This document shows positions 8,636 through 19,172 of a DNA stretch of 64,000 nucleotides, piece after piece. Each line of letters starts with the position of its first letter. The stretch's first letter is position 1. Made by a program: the position numbers and the translations under genes. Source of the stretch: Blasia pusilla (taxonomy: Eukaryota; Marchantiophyta; Marchantiopsida; Blasiales). Below the pieces are notes generated by a model, which ran no database searches, was not told where the DNA came from, and saw nothing but the letters and a program-made list of their open reading frames with translations. The stretch is from the NCBI GenBank assembly GCA_050084515.1, contig CM114273.1:34844001-34908000 (forward strand), given 5' to 3'.

Positions 8636-9550
8636 AGATGAGAAGATATATGAGGTGTGGAGTGCTAAGAAGGTTGATCTCACAAGTCTAAAATTTTTGG
8701 CTCGTTTCTCATATTGACATTGATGCAAGAGCTAAAAGTAAGATTCATCCAAAATCCATCAAGTGTACAATGGCATATATGAATTTAGGTATAGATATTG
8801 GGATTATGAGAATTCTACAATGATAAGAAGTGAGGATGCTTCATTGAATGAGAGTGTGATGTACAAGGATAAGGAGAAGATGAATTTCAAGGATGTAAAT
8901 TCATGAACTCAAGTAAAAGAGTCAAGATATGCTTAAAGGATATGTAGACCATAGAGGATCAACCAAGAAGAATACATCACACCATCTTTTGAGGTCAAGA
9001 GATCTTCCCTAACTTGTTCTCCTTCTTTGCATTAATTTTTGTTGATAGATGGTGGGGAACCAAAGAGGAAAAAGCCTCTCCATAACCATTAGGAACATGC
9101 TGGTCGCAAGTGCCACAAGGAGGGACTAGTTGTGGAAGGATTTCCACAAAAGGAGAGCATTGATAATTAAATGAGTACTATTAAACTAGGATTGTAGCTT
9201 TTTGAGACCTCCATCTAGAATAGCTAGATCTGAAAAAAAAATCTTCATGGTGATTTGGAGGAAGGATAATACATATCTCAGCCATAGGAATATGCGGTCA
9301 AAGGTAAAGCGGAAATGGTAAGCTAAAAAGGAGCTTATATGGCTTCAAGAGGGCAGCAAGAAAATGGTATAAAAGTATGACAAATTCATGTCAAGGAATG
9401 GATAGTTCTTGTGGAGATCAGTATTGCTATTTAATTTGGAAACAAATTCATTATCCTTCTCTTATATGTTATGATATCCTAGTTGTAGGAGCAAGCATGC
9501 AAGAGATAAACATTCTCAAAAGGAGTTTGAGATGAATCATTGAAAATAAG

Positions 9551-10677
9551 TCCCATAGATTGTATTAATGAGATTTTTGATATAGTTTGTTTCATATATA
9601 TATAGTGTCATCCCCAAATAATTATTTGAAGGAAGACAATCCTCTCCAATGTCCAACAACCAATTCGAAAAATCTTATGGATAGGTAGATGTAGTACCTA
9701 TACATAACAAGAAAACATGTGTTTTTAAGAAAACCGCTACTTTTTAAATGACCTCTAAGTACATGGAAAGTATTAAAAAAAATGAATATGTTACCTTCTA
9801 GATTTTGGACTCTCATTTTTTCACATTTCATCATCATAAAGAAGATCCCTTAAATATGGCTTGTGGTGGGCCAAGAGTGGGCTAGATACACGCCTAGGCT
9901 CTAACAATGGGCCTGGTTATGGGCAAAGGCATGAGCCTAGCTTTGAGACATGCTGGTTGGTTGCGTGCTTTGTAGGTTCACTACACGCCATGCACGCTAG
10001 ATAAAGGCCAAATTTTGAGCTAGGCTAGGAGGGTGCGGACCCAAGGGCTTGGTTTGGGATTAAATGCAAGCCTTGTGGGGGCTTAAATGCGAGGTTCATA
10101 TAGGGTAGGTAGGGATAGGTTTGGGAGGCCATGCTATCCATATTTAGAGGTGGAGAGGAAAGGGGAAGATTATAGTGTAAGTGAATAGGATGGTTATGTT
10201 AGAGAATAAGTTAGTTGCACATGAAGTAGGTGAAGAAGTTAAGATAATTGAAAAAGGAATGGATTAAGAGAACAAAATAAGATTTACAAGTGAAGTCACG
10301 ATCAAATCTCTACACATGAAGGGGGAATCCTAAATGGTTGGGAGCCTATATAGAGAAGATTATCATGCACATAGATCTAAAGAATGTGTTGTAGATTGTA
10401 ATAGACAACACTAGCAATGGGCCTGCCGTAGGGAAACTTATTGAAACTAACTTTCTTCACATACTTTGGGATGTATTAGTATCAAATTCTCTTAATCTGT
10501 ATATGCAAAGAAGGGGATAAATGGCCTTAGGTGGATAGAAATTTTGCACAAGCTCGTGAGATGGTAGTATTTGCAGACAAGAACTTGGATGATAGTCAAA
10601 TTCGTAGAACGAGCCCAGTTAAGAGACGATTGTTGCCTCCTACCAGCATAAGTTTTCATGGTAGATGAGGTGTAGGG
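9551..10677. other. Central spacer with GGGC/CCTAGG word field
   Basis: After the RT relic there is AT-rich sequence, then at 9850-10110 a G-rich field of degenerate words (GTGGGCCAAG, CGCCTAGGCTC, ATGGGCCTGG, GAGCCTAGC) that looks like a decayed minisatellite, then more AT-rich sequence. No coding region was recognised. Equivalents begin at 24252, 38923 and 53616. Confidence 0.45.
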
Positions 10678-10884
10678 CGAGATAGTCTCGAGGCCTTAGA
10701 GGGATCTTGTACTTCCCTATTTTGAGAGGTCATATGTGACCTGCTCTTAGGAGGTGACCTACGAGTGTAGGTTACCCTTCCCTTTATGAGGAGTGGCAAC
10801 CTTGGAGAGGTTGACCTTCCCACCCATGTATGGCCCCACTTGGACCTATAGGGTTGTGGGTTAGTTAGTAGTTGGTCTCATGAG
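10678..10884. repeat. Cluster of small hairpins, unit 1
   Basis: Within 207 bases there are CGAGA-tag-TCTCG (10678-10690), AGGTCA-tatg-TGACCT (10727-10742), GGTGACCTAC-gagt-GTAGGTTACC (10753-10776, one mismatch), CAACCT-tggag-AGGTTG (10797-10813) and the palindrome CTCATGAG (10877-10884). The density is high compared with the flanks. Function is unknown. Confidence 0.65.
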
Positions 10885-11150
10885 GGGACCACATGCGTAG
10901 TTGTTAGGGAGCTGTTGCATATCCGAATCATGAGTATTCTTTGTTTGGATGAAGCATGGTTGATTGAAAATTTCATCATGCTTACAATCCATATTCAACT
11001 TTATATCTTAAGGAGATGCACGCTGGTTCTCAATAGAAGAGAAAGTCGCACTCAATTTGTGGTGTAGAGCAAAATTGTGATGTTGTGGGATTTGCAAGAA
11101 TTGCAAGCTAGTGTATTGTGACCATGCGGGAGAACATGGGGCAAAACAAT
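10885..11150. other. Spacer before the hAT relic
   Basis: No gene recognised. It is somewhat more variable among units than its surroundings: CTTTGTTTGG versus GCTGTTTGG near 10940, and CATGCGGG versus CATGCTGCAGG near 11125. Equivalents end at 25851, 40518 and 55216. Confidence 0.4.
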
Positions 11151-12400
11151 TTATGAAATCAAAGTAAGATGTTCAGAATTGTGAAATCTATGCAATGACG
11201 AGTTGACAAGATTTGAAGAGGGGAGGATTCTCAATCCAGTGCAATTGCTCAAGAGTGGAACAATTGAGGAGATGTCCACCAAATTCTTGGCTTGGTTATT
11301 CATATGCCTATTATGTATAAAATCATAACTATTCCAATTTATCTTCGCCCAAGAGGAAGAGACCATTTGTGCTAATATGGACCTAGCCAAAGAGCTTAAT
11401 ATTGGGACATCTTGATTGTGCATGCTCCTCCAATCAAAGAGGCTAAGTGAATCGATAACTTACCTACTAAACTCATCCAAAAATAATTCATGGTTGAAAA
11501 TATTCCCAAATCTTGCGAATAAGTAGCTATATAAGAATTAGCCTAAGTGATATCCAAAACTTGCACTACTTTTATATAGCGTTTCAAATATTGTTTATTT
11601 GAGTTCTCTCATACATTAAGAAGTTGAAATGATGTTTGGAATAATATCAAGAAGGTTGTAAGGGGCAAGAATGTAACAGATTATATGTATAATTTTATTG
11701 TGGATGAATACCCAACGCCTAGAAATAACATTGATTATTTTTTAAACTCTAGACATTGTAAAAAAAACCGCGATGCCTTCAATTCCCACCACGCCATGAA
11801 GGTGCACGAAAAGAATGGATCTCTTCCATTATCTCCAATATAAGATGATAGATATGCTCCATCATTAGTTTACAACCATCATACTCTCTCAACAAAATAA
11901 TAGTTGAGAGGGCCTAATGAACAACTCTCCACATTATGTCCAAAAATCGTGATTGGATACTCATCGTCATAATAGTCTAAATCTCTAGTGCCTTCTTCCT
12001 TTGCTATATCCTCCCATTGAAATACTCCTCAAAGCATTTGTGTCAAAAATGCCTCCCTCAATTCTAAGACAAGTCTCAATAATATAAAGTTAGTCATGAA
12101 GCGTGTGTTAGCGGGAAGCAACATTCGTCTCTTCATTGGGCTGGTTCCATGAATTGACCATCACCCAAGTTCTTACCTTCACAAATACTTCCATCTCACG
12201 ACCTTGTGTAAAAATTCTATCCACCCAGGGCCACTTACCTATTCTTAGTATACCAAATCAAAAGAATGTGATACTCATCCACCCCAAAGTACAAGGAAAC
12301 TTTGCTTCAATACATTTATGTCCATTACAAGTTGCAACATATTATTTAGATCTATGCACATGATGGACCTCTCTATGTAACTATCCAACCATTTAGCTAT
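11151..12400 (-). mobile_element. hAT-family transposase relic, unit 1
   Basis: On the minus strand the last part reads like the hAT dimerisation domain of plant elements: VPILSSLARSILAQ followed by SSSWAKINWNSYDFIHNR (about 11290-11390). In the family the second motif carries a conserved Glu-Arg pair before the Trp. Here it reads Lys-Ile, so a key residue is lost. Further upstream (11860-12300) come broken pieces with the order of the central DUF659-type region, including WVDRIFTQGREMEVF, TRFMTNFIILRLVLELREAF and MMEHIYHLILEIMEEI in different frames. No terminal repeats or target-site duplication were found. It occupies the place where the rest of the right copia copy would be expected. Confidence 0.75.
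12136..12363 (+). other. Chance open frame antisense to the hAT relic
   Basis: A 75-codon plus-strand frame lies opposite the better-supported minus-strand hAT pieces and is disrupted in units 2-4 by an extra C. It is listed only to record that it is not considered a gene. Confidence 0.15.
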
Positions 12401-12574
12401 TTGGGATTCCCCTTTTTTATAGAAATTCGATCATGACTTCACCTTACATATTTGTATTCTCTCTTTTGTTCATACTTTAGATGAATTTATTAGTCTAGAT
12501 GGAAGTCCTAAACAACTATAATGCTCAATACTACTCTAATAGTAGTCATTTTTATAATTTTCATTAGAATGGAT
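12401..12574. other. Junction between hAT and right copia relics
   Basis: Contains a length-variable C/T run (about 12408-12420, shortest in unit 2). Contains no recognisable gene or terminal repeat to mark where one element entered the other. Confidence 0.4.
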
Positions 12575-14083
12575 GCCCTCCTTTTGTTGAAATCCTTCCA
12601 CAACTAGTCTCTTCTTATGGCGCTTGCTCCTATCATGTTCTTACTTGTTATGGAGAGGCTTTTTTTCCCTCTTGGGTTTCCCACCATCTATCATCTACAA
12701 ATAATGCAAAGAAGGAGAGCAAGTTTGTGGAAGATCTCTAGAACTCCAAAGATGGTGTGTTGTACTCTTCTTTATTGATCTTCTATGGTCTACATCTCCT
12801 TTAAGCATACCTTGACTAGTTCATTAATTTACATCCTTGCAAATCATCTCCTCCTTATCACACTCTCATTGAATGTAACATCCTTATGATTTTGGAATTC
12901 TCATAATCCCAATATCTACACTTAAACTCATCTATGCCATTGTACACTTGATGGATTCTGGATCAAGCTTACTTTTAGCCCTTGCATCAATGTCATTACA
13001 TAACCACACACTTTTTGACTTATGATATTCCATACTTCCTCATGTATCTCCTAGGGTGGCTAGATGCGGGCCTAGGATTGGAGCATGCATGCCTAGCCTG
13101 AAAAATTCATGAGTGCATATGCCCAAAAAGTTTCGGTTATCTAGCATGCAACCTCTTGCTTGTTGCTAAATAGTTCTACCACAACATTTTGTTGTGGTGT
13201 TCTTGGTGATTGAGCCTTCTTGTTGCACATAACACTTTGAACTCCTTATCACAATACTTGCCACCAACCCTAGAATCTTTGGTTTTGTGCAAGTCTCATT
13301 TCCCATAATAGCTAATCATTTCTTTAATATAACATAGATTTTTGTTTCAAGAAATATATGGTTCCTAATATGATCATTAATGGAAAAGATAAAGTAAGAT
13401 GATCCTTCTACAAAGGAAACTAAATGACAAACCCTCACATATATATGTGCTCACTCCAATCTCCTTACCTTCAACTCTTCTAACCAGCTAGAACCTACCC
13501 TCTTTTGCTTACCATAAATATTGTCTTAACAAAACTTCAAGTCTATAAAATTTAGTCACGGTAGCTTGCCCTTTCAAGGAAGAACTTTATGCCTTTCTTA
13601 TTTATATGACCCAACCTTCAATACCATAAACATGCATCAACTCATGGTCCCACCACTACAATCAAATTTGATGTCAATTTGATTACATATGTTCCATCTT
13701 GTGCATTGTGAAGGTAGTCAAAGCAATGCATGGTAGCTAGTGGAGGCCGGCAATTGACTTGCAAAAACCATATTTCTTTAGGCAAGGTAAATATCTCACA
13801 TCTCTTAATTGCAGCGTATATTCATTTGGCAAGTTGATCTCTTTTTTCCTACCATGCTATAAGTTTTATCATCTCCTAGATAAACCTTCCCCAAATCTTC
13901 GTCTAGATAGTTTTTCATGATGTTTGAACTTGCATAAAAGTAAATATGTTAGCCTACTATCTTGGAGATAGGATGAGGGCCTTAAAGGTGAACTTTTGAG
14001 TTGAAAACCTCAAATGGTCACCCATGACTTCTTCTCATGATTACCAAAACCGGTACTTACAATTCCATGTCGTACCATAACAT
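12575..14083 (-). mobile_element. Ty1/copia relic, right copy, inverted, unit 1
   Basis: Minus-strand pieces mirror the left copy. Order on that strand: the gag tail (about 14083), VYLGDDKTYSM-like and LPNEYTLQLRDVRYLP pieces (13800-13920), the integrase end TPQQN followed by VVE (13186-13203 and just below), CRYWDYENSKIIR (about 12900), and RT LVVEGFQQKEGI (12573-12608). It keeps the integrase piece around the third acidic residue that the left copy has lost. It lacks the gag piece and the rest of RT. The two copies are clearly related but diverged by many substitutions. Confidence 0.83.
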
Positions 14084-14683
14084 CCACAAAATGCTGGACT
14101 TCTCAACTCCCGAATTGATCAGTTTACAACTTCGCAACCTGCCCCTTGAGCGTATATCCATTCCGAACGTATATCCAGGAAATTTCAGAAACTTTTCCAG
14201 GCAGCCTACCCTTACCTTTGGAACGCATGTCCAGCCAACTTTGAAATCGTTTCAATTTAATTAAGACAGGACACACTAACTTTCGAAATAGCTTGAATTT
14301 AATTAAGAAAGGACATACTAACTTTGAAATACTTTCAATTTAATTGCTTGTGTTGTAATCCTTCAAATACCTCCACTCGGCACTTTACATTCAATTACTT
14401 TTCTAACTTTGTTTGTCATCTACACCCACCTTCGTTCTAAGTCGCATATAGGCGGGTCCCATTCTTGTTCCCGAGTCGGCGAGATTAAGCGTCGCGAAAT
14501 GATTTTGGCGTTTGGCGCAGACGGAAACATTTTATTACCCCTTTCTGTCGTTCGGATCAATTATCCACGTGTCTTATATCCTCGGCTCGAATGGTGTCCA
14601 TATTTCATACGCGGAGCTAATACGACCTTGTGAACGTACTCCGTAGCGATCTAGATCTGCTTGTGCACCAAAACTTTGTGGAG
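14081..14683 (-). repeat. Large inverted repeat, right arm, unit 1
   Basis: Reverse complement of 5151-5721. Contains three tandem 41-42 bp repeats starting at 14237, 14278 and 14320 (each AACTTT.GAAAT, then ..TTTAATT, then AGGACA.ACT), where the left arm has two. Copy A of the next unit follows about 50 bases after this arm. Confidence 0.85.
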
Positions 14684-14732
14684 TTAAACAAAGCGAGCTA
14701 GTAGGAGTGGCTGGAGTCGAAAATTTTCGAGC

Positions 14733-15170
14733 TGAAGAGCTGGGAGATTGAGCTTACACCTAGGCAATGCGACGCGAGTTGGTTCAAGGACTCCGATGAT
14801 TCTGGGGACAACTGATTTCCCAACTGAGTGAGCGTTCAAAGGCAGCGTGAGCGTGATCCAAGAGTGGTGGAAGGAGTCTACTGGAGAGACCAGGAAAATC
14901 TTCTATGGAAGACCTGTCACAGCACCCAGCGTGCCTGAAAGGATGCCGAGCACGGTAACCGTGGCACCTGCAGGGCCCTGAATAGTTTGTCCTACATTCA
15001 CACAAGATTGAGCATTCCTTCAAGGAGATCCAAGACGGGCTCCAAGGACACGTCCTTCGTGAGGTTAACAATACGGGAATATCGCCATCCACTGCCAAAC
15101 AACAGGTCGAGGCGGTGTCGAGGACCATTGCCTGCACGGTCAAGCAAAGGACGTACATAGTAGTAGTCAT
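14733..15170 (-). pseudogene. Decayed copy A, unit 2
   Basis: Same lesion as in unit 1. A one-base loss upstream (GGAGGAGACC at about 15202 instead of GGAGGGAGACC) happens to open a 250-codon frame running back through the dead promoter. That long frame is an accident of the indel and not a gene, because it translates former non-coding leader and promoter sequence. Confidence 0.85.
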
Positions 15171-15579
15171 TGTGGATGATCGCTGAGTACTGATCGGCTC
15201 GGAGGAGACCGCAGAAGCGTAGACGTATTGGGTTGTAGTGGAGAGAATTCTTCGCATCAATTGGTTTGCGATCTGAAGTGCAGTTGGGTATCTAGACACA
15301 TATCTCTCCAAGGACGGGGCACATTTGGTGGTGTGGTCAAACGTCTGAGCAGCGTCCAGCCCTCGTGGGTGCATTGCATCTCCGTATCTAGATGGTTTTC
15401 TACATACAGCTTTGGACATGCTGCCATGAGCGCACGATGGTTTGCTTTTATCAAAAGTTTCCTTTAACAAAGAATGTAAAGTTTCCAACGCGGAACCCAA
15501 AGCTGGAACGGATAAGATTTCCGCTGGGACTGGCATGGCATTAATATCATTCTAACCGTCTTCGATCTCCCTGAGAACT

Positions 15580-15735
15580 AGAAATCATACTTTCAGATAC
15601 GCTGAGTGGTGACACGTCTTTTATTAAATATCTTCCTGGATCGCTCCAGTTTGTCTCCCTCCGCTTCTCCAGATGAAGTGCGTGTCAACGGCATAATCAC
15701 GCTCACTCCATTGGGAAACCGTAGTCGTCTCCCTT
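15580..15735 (+). pseudogene. Fragment C, unit 2
   Basis: Same fragment, followed by the perfect 10-bp hairpin at 15736-15760 and by an A run two bases longer than in unit 1. Confidence 0.6.
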
Positions 15736-16423
15736 TGCGTTGCCCGCGTGGGGCAACGCAGAAAGGGAGCTTCAGAAAAAAGTGTGGAGGTGGGTAACAA
15801 TGAAATCTACCTAGGTACTACTTTCCTTCATGATTTTGGAACAAATCTCATATTCCACTCATAGTGGGTACATCTCTCTCACCAAAGTTTGAAAATAGGA
15901 ATACAAGTTATAAACCATCCAAACTTCTGATGCCAATGAATGAATGCCACCGGTAACTTGGATGAAGTCCTATAGTTCTAGGGATTTTTCAAATTTTAGT
16001 TTCTAGTAAGAATATTTCACACATTCACCATCAATGCATACAATTTCTGAAACTTATCATCATAATGGCCATTTTAGATGGACAACATGGCTTTTAGGTT
16101 GTTATAATGCTAAGAGGTTAGCATTTGAGAAGTCCATGGTAGTTTCCTTCCTATCCTAGGACTAGCAAAAGAATTTTAATTGAAAATTATTTTCCTAATT
16201 CTGAAAGGATAAAATGACGTACCTCCATAAATCTACCTCAAACCTTGTTCCGGCCTTGAAAAAGAAGAGGGGCATTCCCTATAGACTAAACTCACCCGTA
16301 TGATTTTCGAGCACGTCGTAAGTGGACAAGTTTTCCACGTTCGCATCCTGACTTTTCTTAAGGGAAAAGAATACCATCTATAGTATGTAGAAAACCGTCT
16401 GGATACGTATACCAATGTTCCCA

Positions 16424-16505
16424 CACGTGCGATCTTCGGCTAGAAGCCGGTCAGATGTTTGCCGACACCACATGTGCCCCGTCTTCGGAGAGCAATCTAT
16501 ATAAA
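16424..16505 (+). promoter_or_regulatory. G-box and TATA promoter, unit 2
   Basis: A G-box CACGTG at 16424-16429 lies 69 bases before TATATAAA (16498-16505). The TATA box is 111 bases before the ATG. Confidence 0.75.
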
Positions 16506-16608
16506 TACCCTACTTCTCTCCACATCTCCCACCCATTGAGCTCTCTCCGGCACAACACTCCAAGTACAGTCTTCCTCCGGGCCAATCAGTTCTAAGCAAT
16601 CACCAACG

Positions 16609-17055
16609 ATGGCTACTAAGTACATCATATGCTTGACCCTGGCCGTGGTCCTCGCCACCGCCTCGACCTGTTTGGCAACGGATGGCGATCTTTCCGTATC
16701 GTTAACCATTGTGAACAACTGTTCAAAGGACGTGTCCTTGGAGCCCGTCCTGGGTCTCCTTGGAGAAGTGCTCGAGCTTGTGAATGTAGGAAAAGTCATT
16801 AAGGTCGCTGCAGGTGCCACGGTTACCGTGGAGGGCATCCTTTCAGGTGCGCTGGGTGTTGTGACAGGTATTCTATATAAGGTTTTCCTGGGTCTCTTCG
16901 GTGGTCTCATTCCGCTACTGGAGGTCACGCTGCCTTTGCATGCCACAATCACGATCACACAAGTGGGAAATCAATTGTGCGTCTACATCTCCGGAATCCT
17001 TCAACCAGTCTGCGTCGCGTTGTCTCTGTGTAAGTTCAATCTCTCGACCTCGTAA
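16609..17055 (+). CDS. Small secreted protein of unknown family, version 2 (148 aa), unit 2
   Basis: The start is in a strong context (ACGATGGCT). The signal peptide covers residues 1-23 (MATKYIICLTLAVVLATAS, then TCLA). The mature protein has four cysteines (38, 124, 135, 141), enough for two disulfides. Residues 44-58 form an amphipathic LEPVLGLLGEVLELV segment. Residues 76-104 form an unbroken hydrophobic, Gly-rich stretch long enough to cross or insert into a membrane. The C-terminal half is beta-like (EVTLPLHATITITQVG). Sequons are at N37 and N144. Compared with version 1 it gains Cys38 and the residues DG after the signal peptide. Function is unknown. The fold could be a small beta protein with a hydrophobic hairpin, but this is inference only. 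Confidence 0.87.
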   Translation: MATKYIICLTLAVVLATASTCLATDGDLSVSLTIVNNCSKDVSLEPVLGLLGEVLELVNVGKVIKVAAGATVTVEGILSGALGVVTGILYKVFLGLFGGLIPLLEVTLPLHATITITQVGNQLCVYISGILQPVCVALSLCKFNLSTS

Positions 17056-18480
17056 GAATTGACTCTGGCGTGCTGCACTTCCTCAAATAGTGTCTCGTGG
17101 CTGCGATCCATTCAGATAGATATGGCTTCTCAATGACGTTTACTCGCTACGAGCTTCACGTAGATTCCTGCCATTTCTAACCCAATTTGATTTTCGGCGT
17201 CACCTTCTTCGAGAGGGTTATTGCCATTTGTTAGTTAAAAAATAAGTTCACACAAACAAACACCCGCGTGAATCGTGTTTTTCTTGACCTACCTGATCTT
17301 GTTTTGTATCCTAGTTTTGAGACGTGTATCTGACACACACTGGAACTCAACTCTACAGAAATACCCGGTATCGATGATAAGTGCGGGCGTCTACACTTCG
17401 CTAGTTCATGATGTATAGAGTGTTGCGGTTCAAGTGACCACGACCTCTTCCCAAGAAAAAGCAACCGGAGCGACCTAATTTATGGTACACAAGTCTGGAG
17501 CCTTTGGGGAAATTTTCTGGTACTCGTAAACACATGGGACGCCAGAGTTGAGTGTCAGCTTAACGTCTCAGTAGCAGTAAATTTCGACTCAAATGAATAA
17601 GCTGCAAATAAATTCGTGAATTTTTGGCACATGCTCACTGTGCGAGTGCTTGATGGGTGTTTGTAATTTCTGGTGTTCCTTGTGGAAAGAAGTTGGCAGA
17701 GAGAAGAGTCATTGACCTACAAGGTAAGTACATGAACTTGGGAGCGTATTCGAGTGTCTCCCGGTGCGCGAAGTTTACTCGGAAGGTATTGCGATGTGGG
17801 TTCCTAACCCGTCTTGGCAATGAATTCCCTTCCACGTGTTCCTAGCCGAATCAAATCTTCCTGCACGTGTTCCTACCCAAATCAAACGCTTGCATGGTAC
17901 CAACAACAGCAATACTACTGTTGCCCGATTTTCATTTCATGGTTTCAAGATGAGAATGGACCAATTGAAATTACTCAGGAGCCAAATTGAACCACTTTAC
18001 CAATTTTTCACTCTTTGTCAATAAGAGACATTTTTCTATGGCTAATCATTTCTTCTCTAAATGAAATCTACACTGAATCTTTATCTAACTGCTGCGGGCA
18101 CAGTAACATGCTGCAATCCATTAACCGTGAACATGTATATACTAGAAACTGTCTACAACCTTACAAAAAATTGACCTTCTTCATATGCTTGAAAAAGGTT
18201 GTGGAGTCCCAACTTGATGGAAGATCATAACCCAGAGTCAATATCCGCGACGTAACGCAAAAATAGATTACATTAAATGGCTGAATATATTGCTCGGACT
18301 AAAGACATTAACACGACCGAACCACTTATTCATACGTTACATAACCACATATTCATACTCAAACTTTTTCGTTCCTCTTTCCCCTCCCCTTAGTGGATGT
18401 TAGACAACCAAATCAGCTGATTCAGTTTCTAATTGGTCTTGATGTTAAATTTGGGATACTTGATACTTGTTCATTTTCAG

Positions 18481-18595
18481 TGTATGGGAGCATCTTGCAA
18501 ATTTTTCAATGACAATGAAGCTGTGGCCAAAAGCCCACAAATATATGAGTGTTTTGGGACCCTCGTAATGAAACCTTCCGGCCAAAAACGGTTGT
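18481..18595 (+). other. Exon-like island, unit 2 (one base short)
   Basis: Same acceptor and donor, but one T is missing in the GTGTTTTGGG run, so the frame is broken inside the island. Confidence 0.3.
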
Positions 18596-19172
18596 GTAAG
18601 TGTTTGGTTTAAATGTGAAATTTATGACATTATTTCATTTAAACGTATCAAACATCTAGAAAGGTACAAAGATATATAAATGATTCTTGAACCTTATTTG
18701 GGTTTTATAGGTTTGAAGTAATGACAGAGTGACTATGTAAGTCTATTTGGGTTTTATGGCTCTATGAGTCATTTGGCGAGTCGTCTTGCTTGTCTGATGT
18801 AGTGGTTGATTTCACATGTATGGACCGAGTCATACTTGCAAAATTTTACCCATTTAGTTCCTTATGACCATCCGACTAGATGTGTCATTGTCTATCTGTT
18901 TTAGTATTTTTGTCCTACATTGAGTCATTTTCATATGACTCAACCCGTCTTTTATATGTTAGTCTTTTATAGCTTTGAAGTAATGACATTCTTTTAGTAA
19001 TGACAGAGTGACTATGTAAGTCTTTGGAAACAACATTGTGAGTTATGGACCATGAGTAAGAGTAAATACTTAGACTACCTAATAATATATGATGACTGAT
19101 GAACTCATGGATCATGGAGGTTCAACCCGTTGAGTAAACAGGCTTCTATAGACCTTGAAGGGCAGAAACAGT

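Larger units (their letters stand above)
7230..9550 (+). mobile_element. Ty1/copia retrotransposon relic, left copy, unit 1
   Basis: Domains can be read in order across several frames. A gag piece comes first (FNEFQTIINRL at 7271, then SSFPENGTITL). Next are VYLGDDK (about 7664) and LGHMSDKRMKTL (about 7941) of the gag-pre-integrase region. The integrase core follows (LPHIDVSGLSF and VGGSSYFIT, about 8139-8210), then ARAKSKIHPKSIKC (about 8727) after the core. Reverse-transcriptase pieces come last (HGDLEE, about 9246). The second catalytic Asp of the integrase reads His (SHNGGL, then stop) and the third acidic residue is gone, replaced by a GA microsatellite. Frameshifts and stops are numerous and no LTRs were recognised. 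It is a dead fragment. Confidence 0.85.
1..14697. repeat. 14.7 kb tandem repeat, unit 1
   Basis: This is the first of five head-to-tail copies of a ~14.70 kb repeat. The opening CTAGTAGGAGTGGCTGG recurs at 14698, 29401, 44075 and 58786, giving unit lengths of 14697, 14703, 14674 and 14711. All landmarks recur in the same order and orientation. Unit 1 is unique in carrying a diverged version of the secreted-protein gene and its flanks (1692-2844). The remainder differs from other units mainly by one-base indels. The unit start is simply the window start, so it is not a biological boundary. Confidence 0.97.

Noticed and set aside
14784-15536. 250-codon open frame on the minus strand in unit 2
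   Set aside because: It runs through the dead promoter and leader of copy A and then the frameshifted copy. It is open only because of a one-base loss, and the equivalent in unit 1 is interrupted.
16497-16958. 153-codon open frame antisense to the intact gene
   Set aside because: It is a shadow of the GC-rich coding strand, with Ser/Thr/Pro-rich low-complexity content and no signal or domain. It also overlaps the promoter.
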